Source: Colias croceus
Taxonomy: Eukaryota; Arthropoda; Insecta; Lepidoptera; Pieridae
Reading direction: 5' to 3'
Assembly (NCBI RefSeq): GCF_905220415.1
Contig: NC_059537.1
Coordinates: 7,447,622 to 7,511,621, forward strand
DNA length: 64,000 nt
The position numbers were made by a program, and so were the translations under genes. The first letter of the stretch is position 1; each line of letters begins with the position of its first letter. The notes under the pieces are model-generated. The model was not told the DNA's origin and did not search any database. It saw nothing but the letters and a program-made list of their open reading frames with translations. Shown here piece by piece: positions 31,718 through 44,875 of this stretch.

Positions 31718-32200
31718 CAGGGTTACTTGTAAAACACCAGCAACCTCGCAGGACAAGATAGCTAACATCATAAGTAACAACATTTGTTTTACGACTATTG
31801 GCATTAAGCAATAAATTATTTTTAACCCATTGAGTCCCAAGCGGCCTGATCGGTCCCAGACACAATAGATTTTCTATTGTGTCTGTGGTTCCGGGGCCTG
31901 AGTTATTAAATGATTTTTTAAGCTTTTATTGTACTCTCCTAACATTTGTCATTCTATGCGCTAACTGTCGCAGACAGGTCAAGTTCAAACGCTCCGCCCC
32001 TACCTTCCCCCTCTCGTTCGCTTCTTGTTTACGTAATTTTTGGGATGATCGTAGAGTTTATAAAATTCAAACGGAAAATTAAATGAATATTTATTTTTGT
32101 AGGAAAATAAAATTTATCAAAAGTTGTATAACAAATGTTGTTACTTATGATGTTAGCTATTTTGTCCTGCGAGGTTGCTGGTGTTTTACAAGTAACCCTG
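31718..32200. mobile_element. 483-bp MITE with about 68-bp terminal inverted repeats
   Basis: The left end begins CAGGGTTACTTGTAAAACAC and the right end finishes GTGTTTTACAAGTAACCCTG. The match continues through CAGCAACCTCGCAGGACAA and on to ACATTTG with one mismatch. The centre holds a second palindrome (ACACAATAGA-TTT-TCTATTGTGT near 31860-31882). CAGGG ends are seen in hAT elements, but no 8-bp target-site duplication was found. Confidence 0.75.
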
Positions 32201-35200
32201 CATATTATGTAATGGCAACACCAAGCAATATAAATTTAAAATTTGCTCTAAACGGTTCATCCATTTTGAGTAGATTTTGAATAAAATATGATTTTTCTGA
32301 CTCATTCCAAAACTAAAATAATTTGAAAAAAAAATCTTAAAAAAATACTTGATAGAATCTTATGTGTTATATTGACTTAGTTAATACATTTATGGTTATT
32401 ATGGATATTTTGAAATTTAATTTACAATCATTTACGATATAATAGATAGTATCTGTACTGTTAGAACGATTTAGTTTTAAAAATTTATGTGTGAAAAACA
32501 AAGTGTTTAGATCATTAGACATTAAAAATATTGTGTGCATGCTTACTAAGTGTTTAGTCAACATTGTTTCAAACGATATAAGATTATTTTTTACTAGTAT
32601 TAAATAAAGTGCCTGTGAAACGTAAAGTACAGTATGCTACTACCCAAGATGGTTTACTAAGCCACTTAGATAGTTAAAAAATCGTGACTGTTATGCCTTT
32701 CATCCACCCTTCGTACCTTCTTGGTCAATTTATTGTGCTTCGACCTCTACTTATCACTTCGTTTTCTCTCCTATAAATGCTATTTTCTATTAGATAGATG
32801 TATTTTATTATATTAGTCTATTTAATCGAGATAACTATAAGTAAATTTAAAATATTGCCTCAATGCTTTTCGTGTTCCGAATAAAACTTTTTGATGTAAA
32901 TATGTGTGTTGTAATATTGTTGAATCATTTAATATATGAATCATTCAATAAAATACCCTTTAATCGTGACAAACAGTTATTTTATTCTCGCCCACAGCAG
33001 GGAACATCAGGAAAAAAACTACACTTTTGTTTTGAAGTAAAACATTTTTATTTAGATCATAAACTTTGATAAAAATAATTATATTAATAATATTTTTATG
33101 ACAACTTACAAATATTCATATAAAAGAATAACGTAACATCTATTCAAATTTTAAAATTAAGTACATTTAAATCAATAACGAAAATGTGCTACCACTTTCG
33201 GTATGTATAACTAGTGTGACTATCTCCACGAGGCGGCGAGTCCGCGCCGTGCGCCGCGCCGCCCCGCGCCGCGCACATATACACCGCGCCCGCACGCTGT
33301 GCGCTTGCGATTCTCGTCAACGGGAAATAAAATAACACTACATTTATATAACAGTTGCAATCGAATATAAAAAATGTCTCAAAGCACGTATAAGTAATAC
33401 TTGTCTTGAAATATATTTATGATTGAAAAATTAAAAAAAGGATTTTTAGAATCGCTCGTGAACAACGTTGTGGACGCAGCAAAAAATATAAGCTCGAGCA
33501 ACTCAAACAAAGCTAACATTATGATGAATTATGACATTGTCTTAAAAAAAAGTTCAAGGCTGTTTGAAAATGTTCCGCGTTTTATAAATTCTCAGTTAAA
33601 AGCTGGGTCTGTTTGAGTGCGCGCGAGCTTGAACAAATGATAGACGACTCCGATAAACATAATCATTGCACAACGACATCGAGCGGCGCAGGCTGCGACG
33701 CCGCGAGGACACGCCCATTTAACTACCTACTACAACTGATTTACGTACTTTATTGCTACTGACGTTTGTGACTTATGACGAGATTCAGAATCACGATCTA
33801 ACATCATTGTAAGTTAAAACATTAAAGCTGCACAATTTATAATAATAAGTACATAAATAAATATTACATCGATACGTATAAGTAGGTATAATATAATAAT
33901 GTTAGAGTCCGCCCCGCGTATAAGGTAAATGCAGACTTTGAGCAATGCGATGCATAAAATTATAAAATTTATAGAGAGATTTAAACATTATAAACATAGT
34001 GGTTAGTCATTAACGAGTGATAAGATTATATTATTATAATAAATGATATGGAAGATATCGATGAGGCGCAGGACGAAAACAGTCACAACGCTATCGCAGC
34101 GCATCACAATAAAATTTCTCAGAAATACGTAAATAGCATAATCTTAATTATAATTCGATTTTCTACCTGCAACACGTGTGACAATAAAACAATTAAGTAT
34201 AAAATACTAAACTAAATCATTAAGTACTATAAACTATGTCATAATATGGCAGTTAGTCGAACCGTCCGCACTAGGCACTTCACTTAAAATTACATCTTGG
34301 GCGACTTTGTCTGCGACCAATGTTTCAAACAAACAGAACCTGGTTCTGAATTTTGGATAGTAAATCGGTGGACAAAACTTAATATAGAATTTTGTGACAT
34401 ACAGAGCAACAAATATATTGTGGTATATTATTTTTAAATAAGATGATTAACAATAAGTTTAGCTTTAGTAAATGAGATTCATACAAAAATAGACTTTTAA
34501 TAATATTGTCATGGCCCGAGAGTTTACTAAAGACAGAAAACTATTATGTATATAATAATATGATATATAACTCTAAGTAAATTGTACACAAACCACTCCC
34601 GTCGATGAAAATGTTAATTCTGTTCTGATGGACGACTTGTGACCACATATAAATGACTACTACATAAGCATTGTAAATTATGCAAAATGGCGGCTAAGAC
34701 TCATTTAAAATTATAATTCGTTTTATTGATTCCATTTACTATTTTATTAATCAGTACCCTTTTAATTTTTAATTAGGATTCGGAATTCAGGTATTTTTGT
34801 AATTATTTTGAATAAATCACACCTTCATGTTAATCACTCTGTAATTAGATACTATGTCATTATTATTGTAATAAAATAGCCGTAGAGTTTATTTTAAAAA
34901 TTAATGAATATGTATTAGTCACAGCGCCTTTAACACGGAAACAATTTGTGTTCGAACTAATTCTAACACTATACTTTACCTAAGTGCATGAATTGAGCGA
35001 GCTTATAAAGCAAACTTATCTCATAAATCTTAAAAAAGTGGATGGCATTTAATTTGACTTAACTCACTTATATTAAAAGATTAAACATAATTAATATGAC
35101 AAAGATACTTTATGCATTTTACAATTTGTAGACTTTGATATATCTACAAAAACTTTTGTGACAAGAATTTCTTACTTTATCATCATGGCAAGATAAAAAG

Positions 35201-35719
35201 GTACCTGTTGAAACGATAACTACATAAATCTAGAATGATAACAGATGAATGGCACACACGTTTAAACTTCAACAGCAATTTATTATAATTTCTCAACAAC
35301 ATCATATTGATGAACATTTTTAGTCACTTACATCCGTGATATTTATATAAAATGTTTAAGCCATCACCATTATTTCTGTGTAATTTCATAAGGCACTAAT
35401 AGATATATACAAGGCAGTCCCGCTTCTCCCGGGGTACAAAACGTTCAACCATTATTTGTGACATTCGTTCATTAAGATGAGTGTTATGGTGATGAACCTC
35501 TTAAAAGTAAAATTCAATCTGAGATCGACGACTTCTTGAGACAACCTTATTCTTAATAGTGAGTGAAAAACTTGGAATGTAAAAAGTACATTTTGAGTTC
35601 GCCACAAACAATTTGTGAGACTATGAGCACTTAAACCTGGCGAACGTTCACAAGAACGAAGCAATGGGATCGTTCTCGTCATCACTTGGTAGAGGTGAAG
35701 GGCGATGATTGGTCAAAAA
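32201..35719. other. Intergenic region and probable grh 3' UTR
   Basis: AT-rich with no convincing gene. grh converges from the right, so its 3' UTR occupies the right part; a minus-strand AATAAA candidate is at 35279-35284. A small GC-rich island is at 33221-33312. The frame at 33419-33616 (65 codons) has no recognisable domain. Confidence 0.4.
33221..33312. promoter_or_regulatory. Isolated GC- and CpG-rich island
   Basis: Contains GAGGCGGCGAGTCCGCGCCG and GCGCCGCCCCGCGCCGCGCA in an otherwise AT-rich interval. It could be a promoter of a non-coding transcript or part of a long grh 3' UTR. No gene is seen next to it. Confidence 0.3.
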
Positions 35720-36259
35720 CTAGTGCTCTAAAGGCAGCTCCACGAATGTGATATCGTAAAGAGGCTCATCCTCGCTGGACCCCGCCGGCCGCACCTCCAG
35801 CAGGAACAAATCCTCGTTACAATAGTACGCCAGCATTTCATCGTCAATTTTGGCCGTAATCCTATAATTAAATACAAATGTTAATATCACGTCATTTTAT
35901 ATGTGTAATCTTAAAGTGTTGATCAGTAAATATTAATTATCTCGGATTTTAAATTAAATATGCATGATGATTAATAATTTTATTGATTAATATGAGGAAA
36001 CTGCAAAATAACCTGTTTTGTTTTGGAGTAGTCGGGTATTTTAATTTATTACAAAGCGTAAACGGGGTCTTTGTAGGTTTAAGAAAAAAAGCAATGTGAA
36101 GTTAGTGGCGCGCCCTCTAGACAAGCGAAACCGTATTACGCGAGGCGGCCGTTTTCACAAAATGTACTTTGAGATGCCAATGAAAACCACTTACCCTTTC
36201 TTGTTCTTTCGATAAAGATTATTAATTGCCGAACTTGAAATTTTGTACTTATTCTCAAT
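35720..36259 (-). CDS. grh: grh last two exons: dimerisation domain and stop
   Basis: 36259-36195 (IENKYKISSSAINNLYRKNK) and 35861-35720 (GITAKIDDEMLAYYCNEDLF, DEPLYDITFVELPLEH, TAG at 35722-35720). This is the ubiquitin-like C-terminal fold used for dimer formation. Lengths match the fly end, with a slightly different final tail. Confidence 0.94.
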
Positions 36260-39200
36260 CTGAAAATGAGCAGAAAATAAAAACGATTACATTGGGCCTG
36301 TGTCTGTGAACCGAGACGTCTCGTCTTTCGAATCGATCGTTGGATCGGTAACCGGTCTAGTGGTTTTACAAGGACAGAGAGTGAGTCGCGCGGGAGCACC
36401 GCAGTGCCGAGTCGGAGCAGCCGCCGAGCGCGGGTGTTAATTACAACATGCAGTTATGATGGTCGAGTGTATTAGACGGGGTTATGAAGCGCCACATCGG
36501 TTACAGCAGCGCCACGGGCGGAGGCCCGCGCGGGGCCGCCGCCCGCGGCGCGGACGAAGCGTCTCGATTATTTTCGTTTACGTTATTATAAGTCTGAAGT
36601 CTCCTTCATAAACGAATATCGATACAACGAGAAACCGAGAGAACGATCTCTCGCTCGCTCGTGTTCTGCGGTTAGCTGACATCACCAAGGTTATTTACGT
36701 GCTCACCGCATCCGCGGCGTCCTTGATACGTAACTTTGATTTATTTACTATTGTCAATGTGACGTATCAAGTTCAATGAGAGTAAAGGGTTCGAGTTTAC
36801 TTACAGCGTGCAGAAGACCCTGTGTCGTAGGTGGGACCACGTGCAGAGGCGTGTAGACGTCGTCCGTGTCCTGGCGTACATACAGCATCACGCGTTCGCT
36901 GAGAGGCGGCGTGGAGGTGCGCGCTCTTTTGCCCAATACCCCTTCAAGTTCTAAGGAATCCTTACGATCGCTATATGGCGACAGTCCACCGACGTCAGAC
37001 CGATACCTTTTATGAAAAAACATTTATTAGTTATTTGTTTTAATGAATATAAAATCATATATTTAATAGTTTAATAATCGAACACTCACGCAGGTGCATC
37101 TGGTGGGAAGTGGTTGTGGAATTTAAGAGCTGGTGCCTGAGGCTTTGCAGCGTGCAATAGGAAGGGGGACGCGCCCTTAAGATGAGCTTCAGCAAGAGCG
37201 GCTTCATCATGTCCATAAAAACCCTGAATGTCCATTCCAGCCAGTTTATCGATATCCTCAGCTGGACTGAACAGTACTGGTGGTTTGGTTAAATCCGCCA
37301 TTGAATAAAATTCGCTTCGTTCCGTAACTGGGTGGTATATTTCATCAAGCTTCTTTCTATTTGTTGCTGACATTTTCCTTTTTGCTGCTCTTCTTTCTTC
37401 ATCTCTTGTTTTTCTTTCAGCGCCCTATAATTATTAAATGATGATTAGATGATGATGATGATGATGATAAATGATGATTAGATGATGATCAATTATTAAA
37501 TGATGATGCAACGTGTTTTTGCATTTCCTTTAATAATTAAGTAGTAAGTATAGTTTTACTCGAAACATTACCTTGTCACAGAACACCTTAATTTGACAGT
37601 AGCCCCTGTGATAAACTTGCGTGTCTCTTGGGTCTTCAAAAGTGTCAATCTGAATGTGAAGTGGCAAACCCTGTAAAATAAAGACGTAATATTTAGATAA
37701 TTATAAGCGTATTTGCTTTTGATTTATAAATGAAGTTTGGCATGCTAAGCGAGATTGCAATTCTCCACGCCTTTCTCTATCCATTTGGAACCATCAATCG
37801 TGTTAAATTGACTACAATGTAAGCAAATTACACAAGATATTTCACGCTAGAAATCTATTCCTGCGTCTTTACAAAACGGTTATAGTACTTATATCCATAA
37901 GGGATAATTGTAGTGAATCTACATATTATAATGAAAATATTATGCACGTGTCTGAGTCGAATCGTGTTAAAAGTTTAATTACTTCGGTTCGAGGTCATCT
38001 ACGGAGCGTCACCGTTCTTTGAAGAGATAATATTTAAATTGATGGCGATCTATGTAGAGTTATTTTAGTATGATAGACAAACTTAGAGCGGAATACTCGA
38101 TCCTCTTTGTAATATATTTATACGTAGATTGTTATATCTATGTATTATTAATTGAATGCGGAGGTGATATACGCTATAGTATAGATACACTATACACATT
38201 TAATGCGTTTGTAGATTGCTGTGCTTATCGGGGCGTCTCCGGCGACAACGCGGTTAGCGACCTCATGCCTTCATGTTGTCGTATTTCATGTGTCGCGTAT
38301 TTAATGTGTTAAGCTTAATTAAATTTTTACTGTATTAAAACCTTATTTTAAATATAATGATAAACTTAGGGTTACGTTTAACAACTTCCCACGTTATCGA
38401 ACCGAGGTAGCGTAGTTATGAATTTACCCATTACTAATTGCCCTACCATTAAAAAAACAAAGTATTTTAAGCCTCGAATAAATAGAAATATCTATTGTAC
38501 TATATATTATTATATCGTTTAGAAATATAAGGAAATCACTTACCTTAACACCTTTTTGACTGCTGAAATCCGTACTCAAACACTGTACGGCAATATTTAT
38601 CTGAAACGAAAAATTATTCCATTTGTACTAAAACCAAATATATAGGTATCATTATTGAAATAGAAATGAATGTAGAAAGATGATCATTCAACAATTTTAT
38701 TAAGGAACAAAGCATGCTAAGCTCTCTTTTTATAATAAATACTTCATATTGACGTACAAAGGGCGAACTACAAAAAGATATGTGAAGAGATTTAAATGAA
38801 GTGTATTAAAAAATCCAATATAAGTATGTAGTAGGTTTTTCTGCAGCGAGCTGCGGGGGGCGGCGTCGTGGCTTGATGCACACTCATTACCGCGGTCTAT
38901 GCAAATGACCCTTACGCGTTTTTACTCGTCGCCGACACTGCCACCGATCACTGTCAGAACACATATTATCTGTCGCAAACTACTCGCATCCGCTATGGTA
39001 TTACTGAGCAATGCTAAATAATTATGGATATCGATAACCGATTATCCGCGACTAAATAATGTGGTCGGGCATAACCAATTCCAATTTTAGAGTTTTACGA
39101 CTACATAATTGACCTTACGAGATACATGCATCATTTTTTTCATACGTTGACCTATTCATAATTTTATTCCTTCTTTAGAATACATATTTAAGTAGTGTAT

Positions 39201-42200
39201 TTAATTTGTGTACAAGTATTTCTAAAGATATTACTTTGCATTTCTAAGACTCAATATTAACAAAGATACAATTAATAGATTTATATGAATAGAACAGTCA
39301 TTAATAAATGCAAATTTAATGACATAGGTCATAGGATATAGAAATATATTCAATATTCAGTTTTTACATTTAAAATGTTCAATAAAGTAACACGCAGATA
39401 GGTACGTGAACGAGATAGTTTTTCGTAATTCATAAAACCAAAAAACTTTTAACATTGAATAATGCAAAATTGCGATAATAACCATAAAACGTCTGTGAAC
39501 ATTGTATTTTTTGCAATTAAAATTGCATTTGAGCCGTACAAGTTCTGCCTCTATTGCTTTTTGCTTCATTTGCCGTCGACCCCTAGGTATATGGTTTCAG
39601 GATTTTATTTAATTATTCTTCAATTTTGTAATTAAAAACGTGGCTTGAGTTTCGATGAAGCTCAAGAATAAATGTAATGCATAACTTTATGCAAGTATGG
39701 GCTAAGCATGCACATATTTTTGCATTAATAATATTATGCGTTTTATTTTGTTTGCCACGAAAGAAAAACAACAAATACAGAGTTTATATCGATGATTAAA
39801 TTAAAATACATATTATAGATACTTTTATATAGTTGTTTTATCGTTTAGTATAGAAGCAAATTAAGATTTTCTATTTTATACTTGGGAATAAGCTTACTTT
39901 TGCGGCGCTTTCAAGGGGATTCCAATAGACGGCGATGGCATTGTGGGCGACCTCCTCTATGCAGCCCGCTAGACCGATGCTGTTCTTTGTGTCTGCAACA
40001 AAACGATAAAACTTCATAAATCATGTCTTCAGCTAACTGTGCAGTAATGGTTGTAGAGATTTCGATTAAGATATCAACGCACAATACGTCATCGACGACG
40101 GAAATTTATTTGCTGGGCGTGAATAATCACGTGAAAAGATCAATTTGCCGGCGATTACTGTTTTCATTTTAGTTTTACCTAATCTTAAAGTAGTATAAGG
40201 AGCATGCTCAAACTTTATATTAAGTGGATATGTTAAAAACGTAGGTTTTATAATGGTTATATTTTTTCCCTAATAAATTAGCATATCAATGCCCGTTTAT
40301 CGGATAGTAGGTAACTAAATGTGTTTTTATTTCTCAATATTGTTTTCATTTAATCGGCTATAAAATATTCATGTATGATCTGAGCTGAAGACTCGAGTAG
40401 GTTCTCAGAGATATCAATAACGAAAGAAATAAATAGCGAACACTTAGGGTAATGCATAAATAAATAGGGTACAACAAGTTTTAATCGTAGGTGGTTTTGT
40501 AAGCTTGTAATGTATTATTTTAAGATGTAAATTGCATTTAGAGTATTGGAAGTGCATTAGTAGACAGGCGGTGGTCGTAACTGAGTAATAGTCGCGCGTC
40601 GCAGGCCGCAGCGTGGCCCGCCGCCCGGTGGCGCGTGGGCCGCTATCGGGCTGTGTGCAATCTGTGCGGGCGGCAGGCGCGCGCCCCGCTGACGTGTTTA
40701 CGATCTCCGCCGCCCGCCCTCACGCACCATATTGTCTAACTATCTCTTACTTTACGTGTAAATGTCACTGCGCAAATTCACACCTACTCGCACGTGTTTA
40801 ACATAATTGTTACCTACAGTTTGCATTTAAATAATGCAATTTAGTTTCGCACAAACTTTAACGTCTGTTAGTTCGATATAAGGAATGAAATTACATTTAT
40901 CAGATTCGATCTAATGGTAAATTAATCTAGTGTTTACGCGTCAATGTTTGCATTTTAACTAATGAACGTGCAACTAGGTATATCTATCATTGGCCAGCGA
41001 CCTTTAATACTTAATTTTAAATTAGAATGCGTATCGAAGTTAAAATAGGTATCTACTTTGCGAAACAAAGGAAATGGGATGAGTTAATCAAAAATCAGTG
41101 AGACATGACTAATGCTAAAACTTCATAAAACAAAGAAGGCGAAGCCAAGAAGCCGCTTTGCGTTGAACTGCCGGTCGACACGCGATATAAGAAGACTCAA
41201 ACGCGAACGTAATCGGAGAAGTTATTGTGTAGAGGCGCAGTGCGTTGCGTCCCTCCCTCCCTCTCCTCTCGTGCCTCTCCGTAGGTAGGCACTTTCACAC
41301 GCCCGCGCACAGGTGTCCGGTGTCGCCCTTGAGGCTACTCTAAAGTTCATTTTGCATTTATCATGCATCTATAACTAACACGCATTTGTGTTTTGCATTC
41401 GTCTACTAATGAATATGATGACACGACTTCGCTCGGTATGTTCGGTCCCTTATGTAAAACATAAGTTGACTTGCCCTCGCTTTGATTTAACTTAATAATT
41501 CTAAGACATTCTAAATAATATGAACGTAAAAAAACAAATCTCGACTAACATCGAGATAAAACTCTAAACCTTGACATTAAACTTGGCCCGCCGCGCAAAT
41601 TAATGGCTTCCATGTTTTTATTTTCCTTGAGATTAAATTTATAGGCACTGTTTGTAGCCACGGCGTCACTCATTACGAATGCTCTAAGCCTTGCTTCAGT
41701 AATATTAGATTGTATAAAGTGTCATATATCAGCGCTGTTTACTCCAAACGACTTAACTATTAATAAGTAAGCATTCCAAAGATGACGCAATCCTATCGAT
41801 TTGGCTCGGCATAGCAATTTTAAGAATATAGAGAAATATAAGAGATAGGTATAAAAATTTAATATACTTTAAGTATTTTATCTTACGACGACGACAATAA
41901 TTAATAAGCACATTATTTTTACATTATTTTACTAAACTGTTTTCATACAAACAGCAAAATAAAGCGCGCGGGTGGAGGTTCTTCGCGCAATTAACATGCT
42001 AATGAACGCTCGCCGATATCATCGCAGTAATTATGTCCGCGCGCGACTATATTGTAGGCTTGTTATACCTTCGTTTCACATTTTCGACAAGACCGCAGAT
42101 ATCATACCATCAATTTTATTTCTATGAACAGCTTGTTCAGAAGTAATCAAAGGAACTGACTCCAAATTTTAAACGTGGTATTCCCAACAGGTGTTTCGAC

Positions 42201-44830
42201 GACGATAGCGAGATGGAGATTTCTCACGAATTTTTATGATTTCCTGTTACTCAGTATGTAGGTATATCTCTATTATATCGTTTTATTTAGCTTCATCTCC
42301 GTAAATTAAAGCTACATTCTACTTTATCTCTAATTAAGTTAATGTAAAATGCCTCGTTATGAGAAAACGTAATCTCGAGCTACGAATGAGGGGAGGAAGG
42401 GCTAATTGTGGCGCCGGGAATTTATTTTTAGTTGGAGGATTGATAGGTCCATCGTTCGGTGTGGGCCGCGGTTGATGTGCGCGTTATTTATGCAAATGTC
42501 CTAACGACATATAATGGTGGGTAGCGGGGTGTGCGGGTGCATCTTTGCGGCTATCTGCCTGCAGCACGGTAATTAGGTCCTGCGTGCCGAGCGAGCGCCC
42601 GCGCCGCCGCCGCACGCAACCGCCGACCGCGCCATGTTTATGTGTCGCCTCGAGCTCGATTAACCATGCTTTTGTGTTGAAAATACACTTAAAAAAAAGC
42701 GATACTCATGCGCACTACCGCTTTATGTAAATCTATTTTTATTTGAAAAAGTTATTCTACGATCGCAAATAGATATCTACTTACCAGCGTCTAATATTCT
42801 TTGTTTCACCGAGTGTTGTCTTCCATGCCAAAACTGCCACGCCTTGATCTCATCTTCAGGGGATTTCTCTTCTCGGAACATAAGCATAACCACACTCTGT
42901 AACAACACACATAATTAAATTATATAAAACATATTATGCGACGTTTGTAGATAAGTAAAGTTAACTTCCCGACGTTAATATTTTTGTTAATACGTTTCCG
43001 TGATTTAATTAGGTTAAGAAACCTTTAATAAATAAGTTTTTAATTATAATGTTGTCCAAATAAATAATCTTAGGTATGCACGTTTGTATTCTGTACCTAT
43101 ATTCTTTGTTAAACGGACCTCGATTACCGTGGCACATTCTCAGTTATTACTTTAAGCGTCTGCTATTACGTAGTTATGTTGTACATGTTAATGTTGAATA
43201 TTTTTGTGAAATAAGTAAGATGCGCCAAGATTTACTTTGAATTTTCAGCCATTTCTGTTTAATGCTATGGTACGTGAAATATGTTGTTCGAACGATTTCT
43301 ATAGACACGTTAGAAAACGAAGGGAAAAAGAAGTGGCTCGCGCCAGGCGTGGTGCCAGACCGGCCTTATAGGGCTAACGACGAGAAAGCCCCTTCGAGAC
43401 TGATTGATGGAACTGCACATCTCTCAACTTGCGCATGTATATTCCTCTTCGTTAGGTTAAACGGATGACAAACATTTGCCTTCTCAATTTAAATATGTAT
43501 TAAAAAAATAGTTCGAATATAAGCTTAAACAATTCAGGAACAGAAAGACTACCTACTTGTTGATTTAATTACAAGTCATTAATTACCTACTAAATACTCT
43601 CTCTCTTGAAAAGCCTCTAGAGGTATATAGCTTCTAGTTTTATATGCAGCTGTGTTGACGCATAGGTACTGTACAAATTAAATGTCGTATATTATGACTG
43701 ATAAAGAAATAGCTATGTTTATTTTACATCTAGAGGTCAATTAAGTACCGCAAAGTCCACGGTTACAGCGTTCGCAACGGCTATAAACACGGCGTTAACT
43801 CGTGAATCAATGAATTTATGAGTAATTTGTGTCGGCAAAACGTTTACGTTTCTATAAGCAGGACACGGGCTTTCTCCACAGATCGGCCAAAGCGTAAACT
43901 GAACGGAACCACGCATACTAATAGATAGCCCATGTATAAAATGATAACGGTGCACTCCACCTCTACCTCACCGTCACATCAATGTAATAAATATAAACAT
44001 TTACTGTTTTATGAGAATTCCACTGAGACATAAGTATTTTTCGAAATACATAATGCATGTATAACTGTAAATGTGTTCTAATGGGTATATCAATAATCAT
44101 AATCAAAATACAGCCACGTTAAACATTATATGTTTTATGGCGTTTATGTAGTGTTTGTATAGTTTAATGGAACTATTAGATTTCCACTGAAAACAATATG
44201 GCTTAAGTTACGTTTATATTAATGATCCATAAACATAAATAAACTAATTTAGAGGCTGTCTATTGCTAGTGGCTGCTGTTTTCGTGATTTACTATCTATT
44301 TTAAAGCCCCAATTGATATTGAATAATACGAGTAGAGTAGGCAATGTTTGACAAAGATACATTGTCTCCGAAACACTATTAACGATCGTAAAAGAAACTT
44401 ATGTGCTATTTCAACAAGTATTTATTTATAAATTCCATAAGTGAATAAATAAATTCAGCTTCTTAAAAACGATCACAGTTAAAATATTATAATGCATATC
44501 AGATATTATGTGAATAATATTAGGATATAACCTATAAGTAGAGACTCATGCCGAATATATAATAAATTATTTTTTTTTAATCTATTAATATTTTGGTACA
44601 TTTTTTTCAATTTATCTTGTAATTAAAAACTTTTAGCCAAATTAAAGTCAATTTCTATTATTTATTAAAACTGAATCACAATATTTTGAAGAAAAAAAAT
44701 ATCTTCTATACATACATATTATAATAAATCTGTAGAAGGGTCAATTCTGTACATTGAAAATATTAAAAAAAGAAATAGCAGGGGGTGTTACTGGATCGAT
44801 ACCAAACCCAAATATGTGATTAAAAAAATT

Positions 44831-44875
<45 letters not shown>

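Noticed and set aside
33419..33616. 65-codon frame starting MIEKLKKGFLESLVNN
   Set aside because: No domain, no splice or promoter support beyond a nearby GC island; length is expected by chance in this AT-rich interval.
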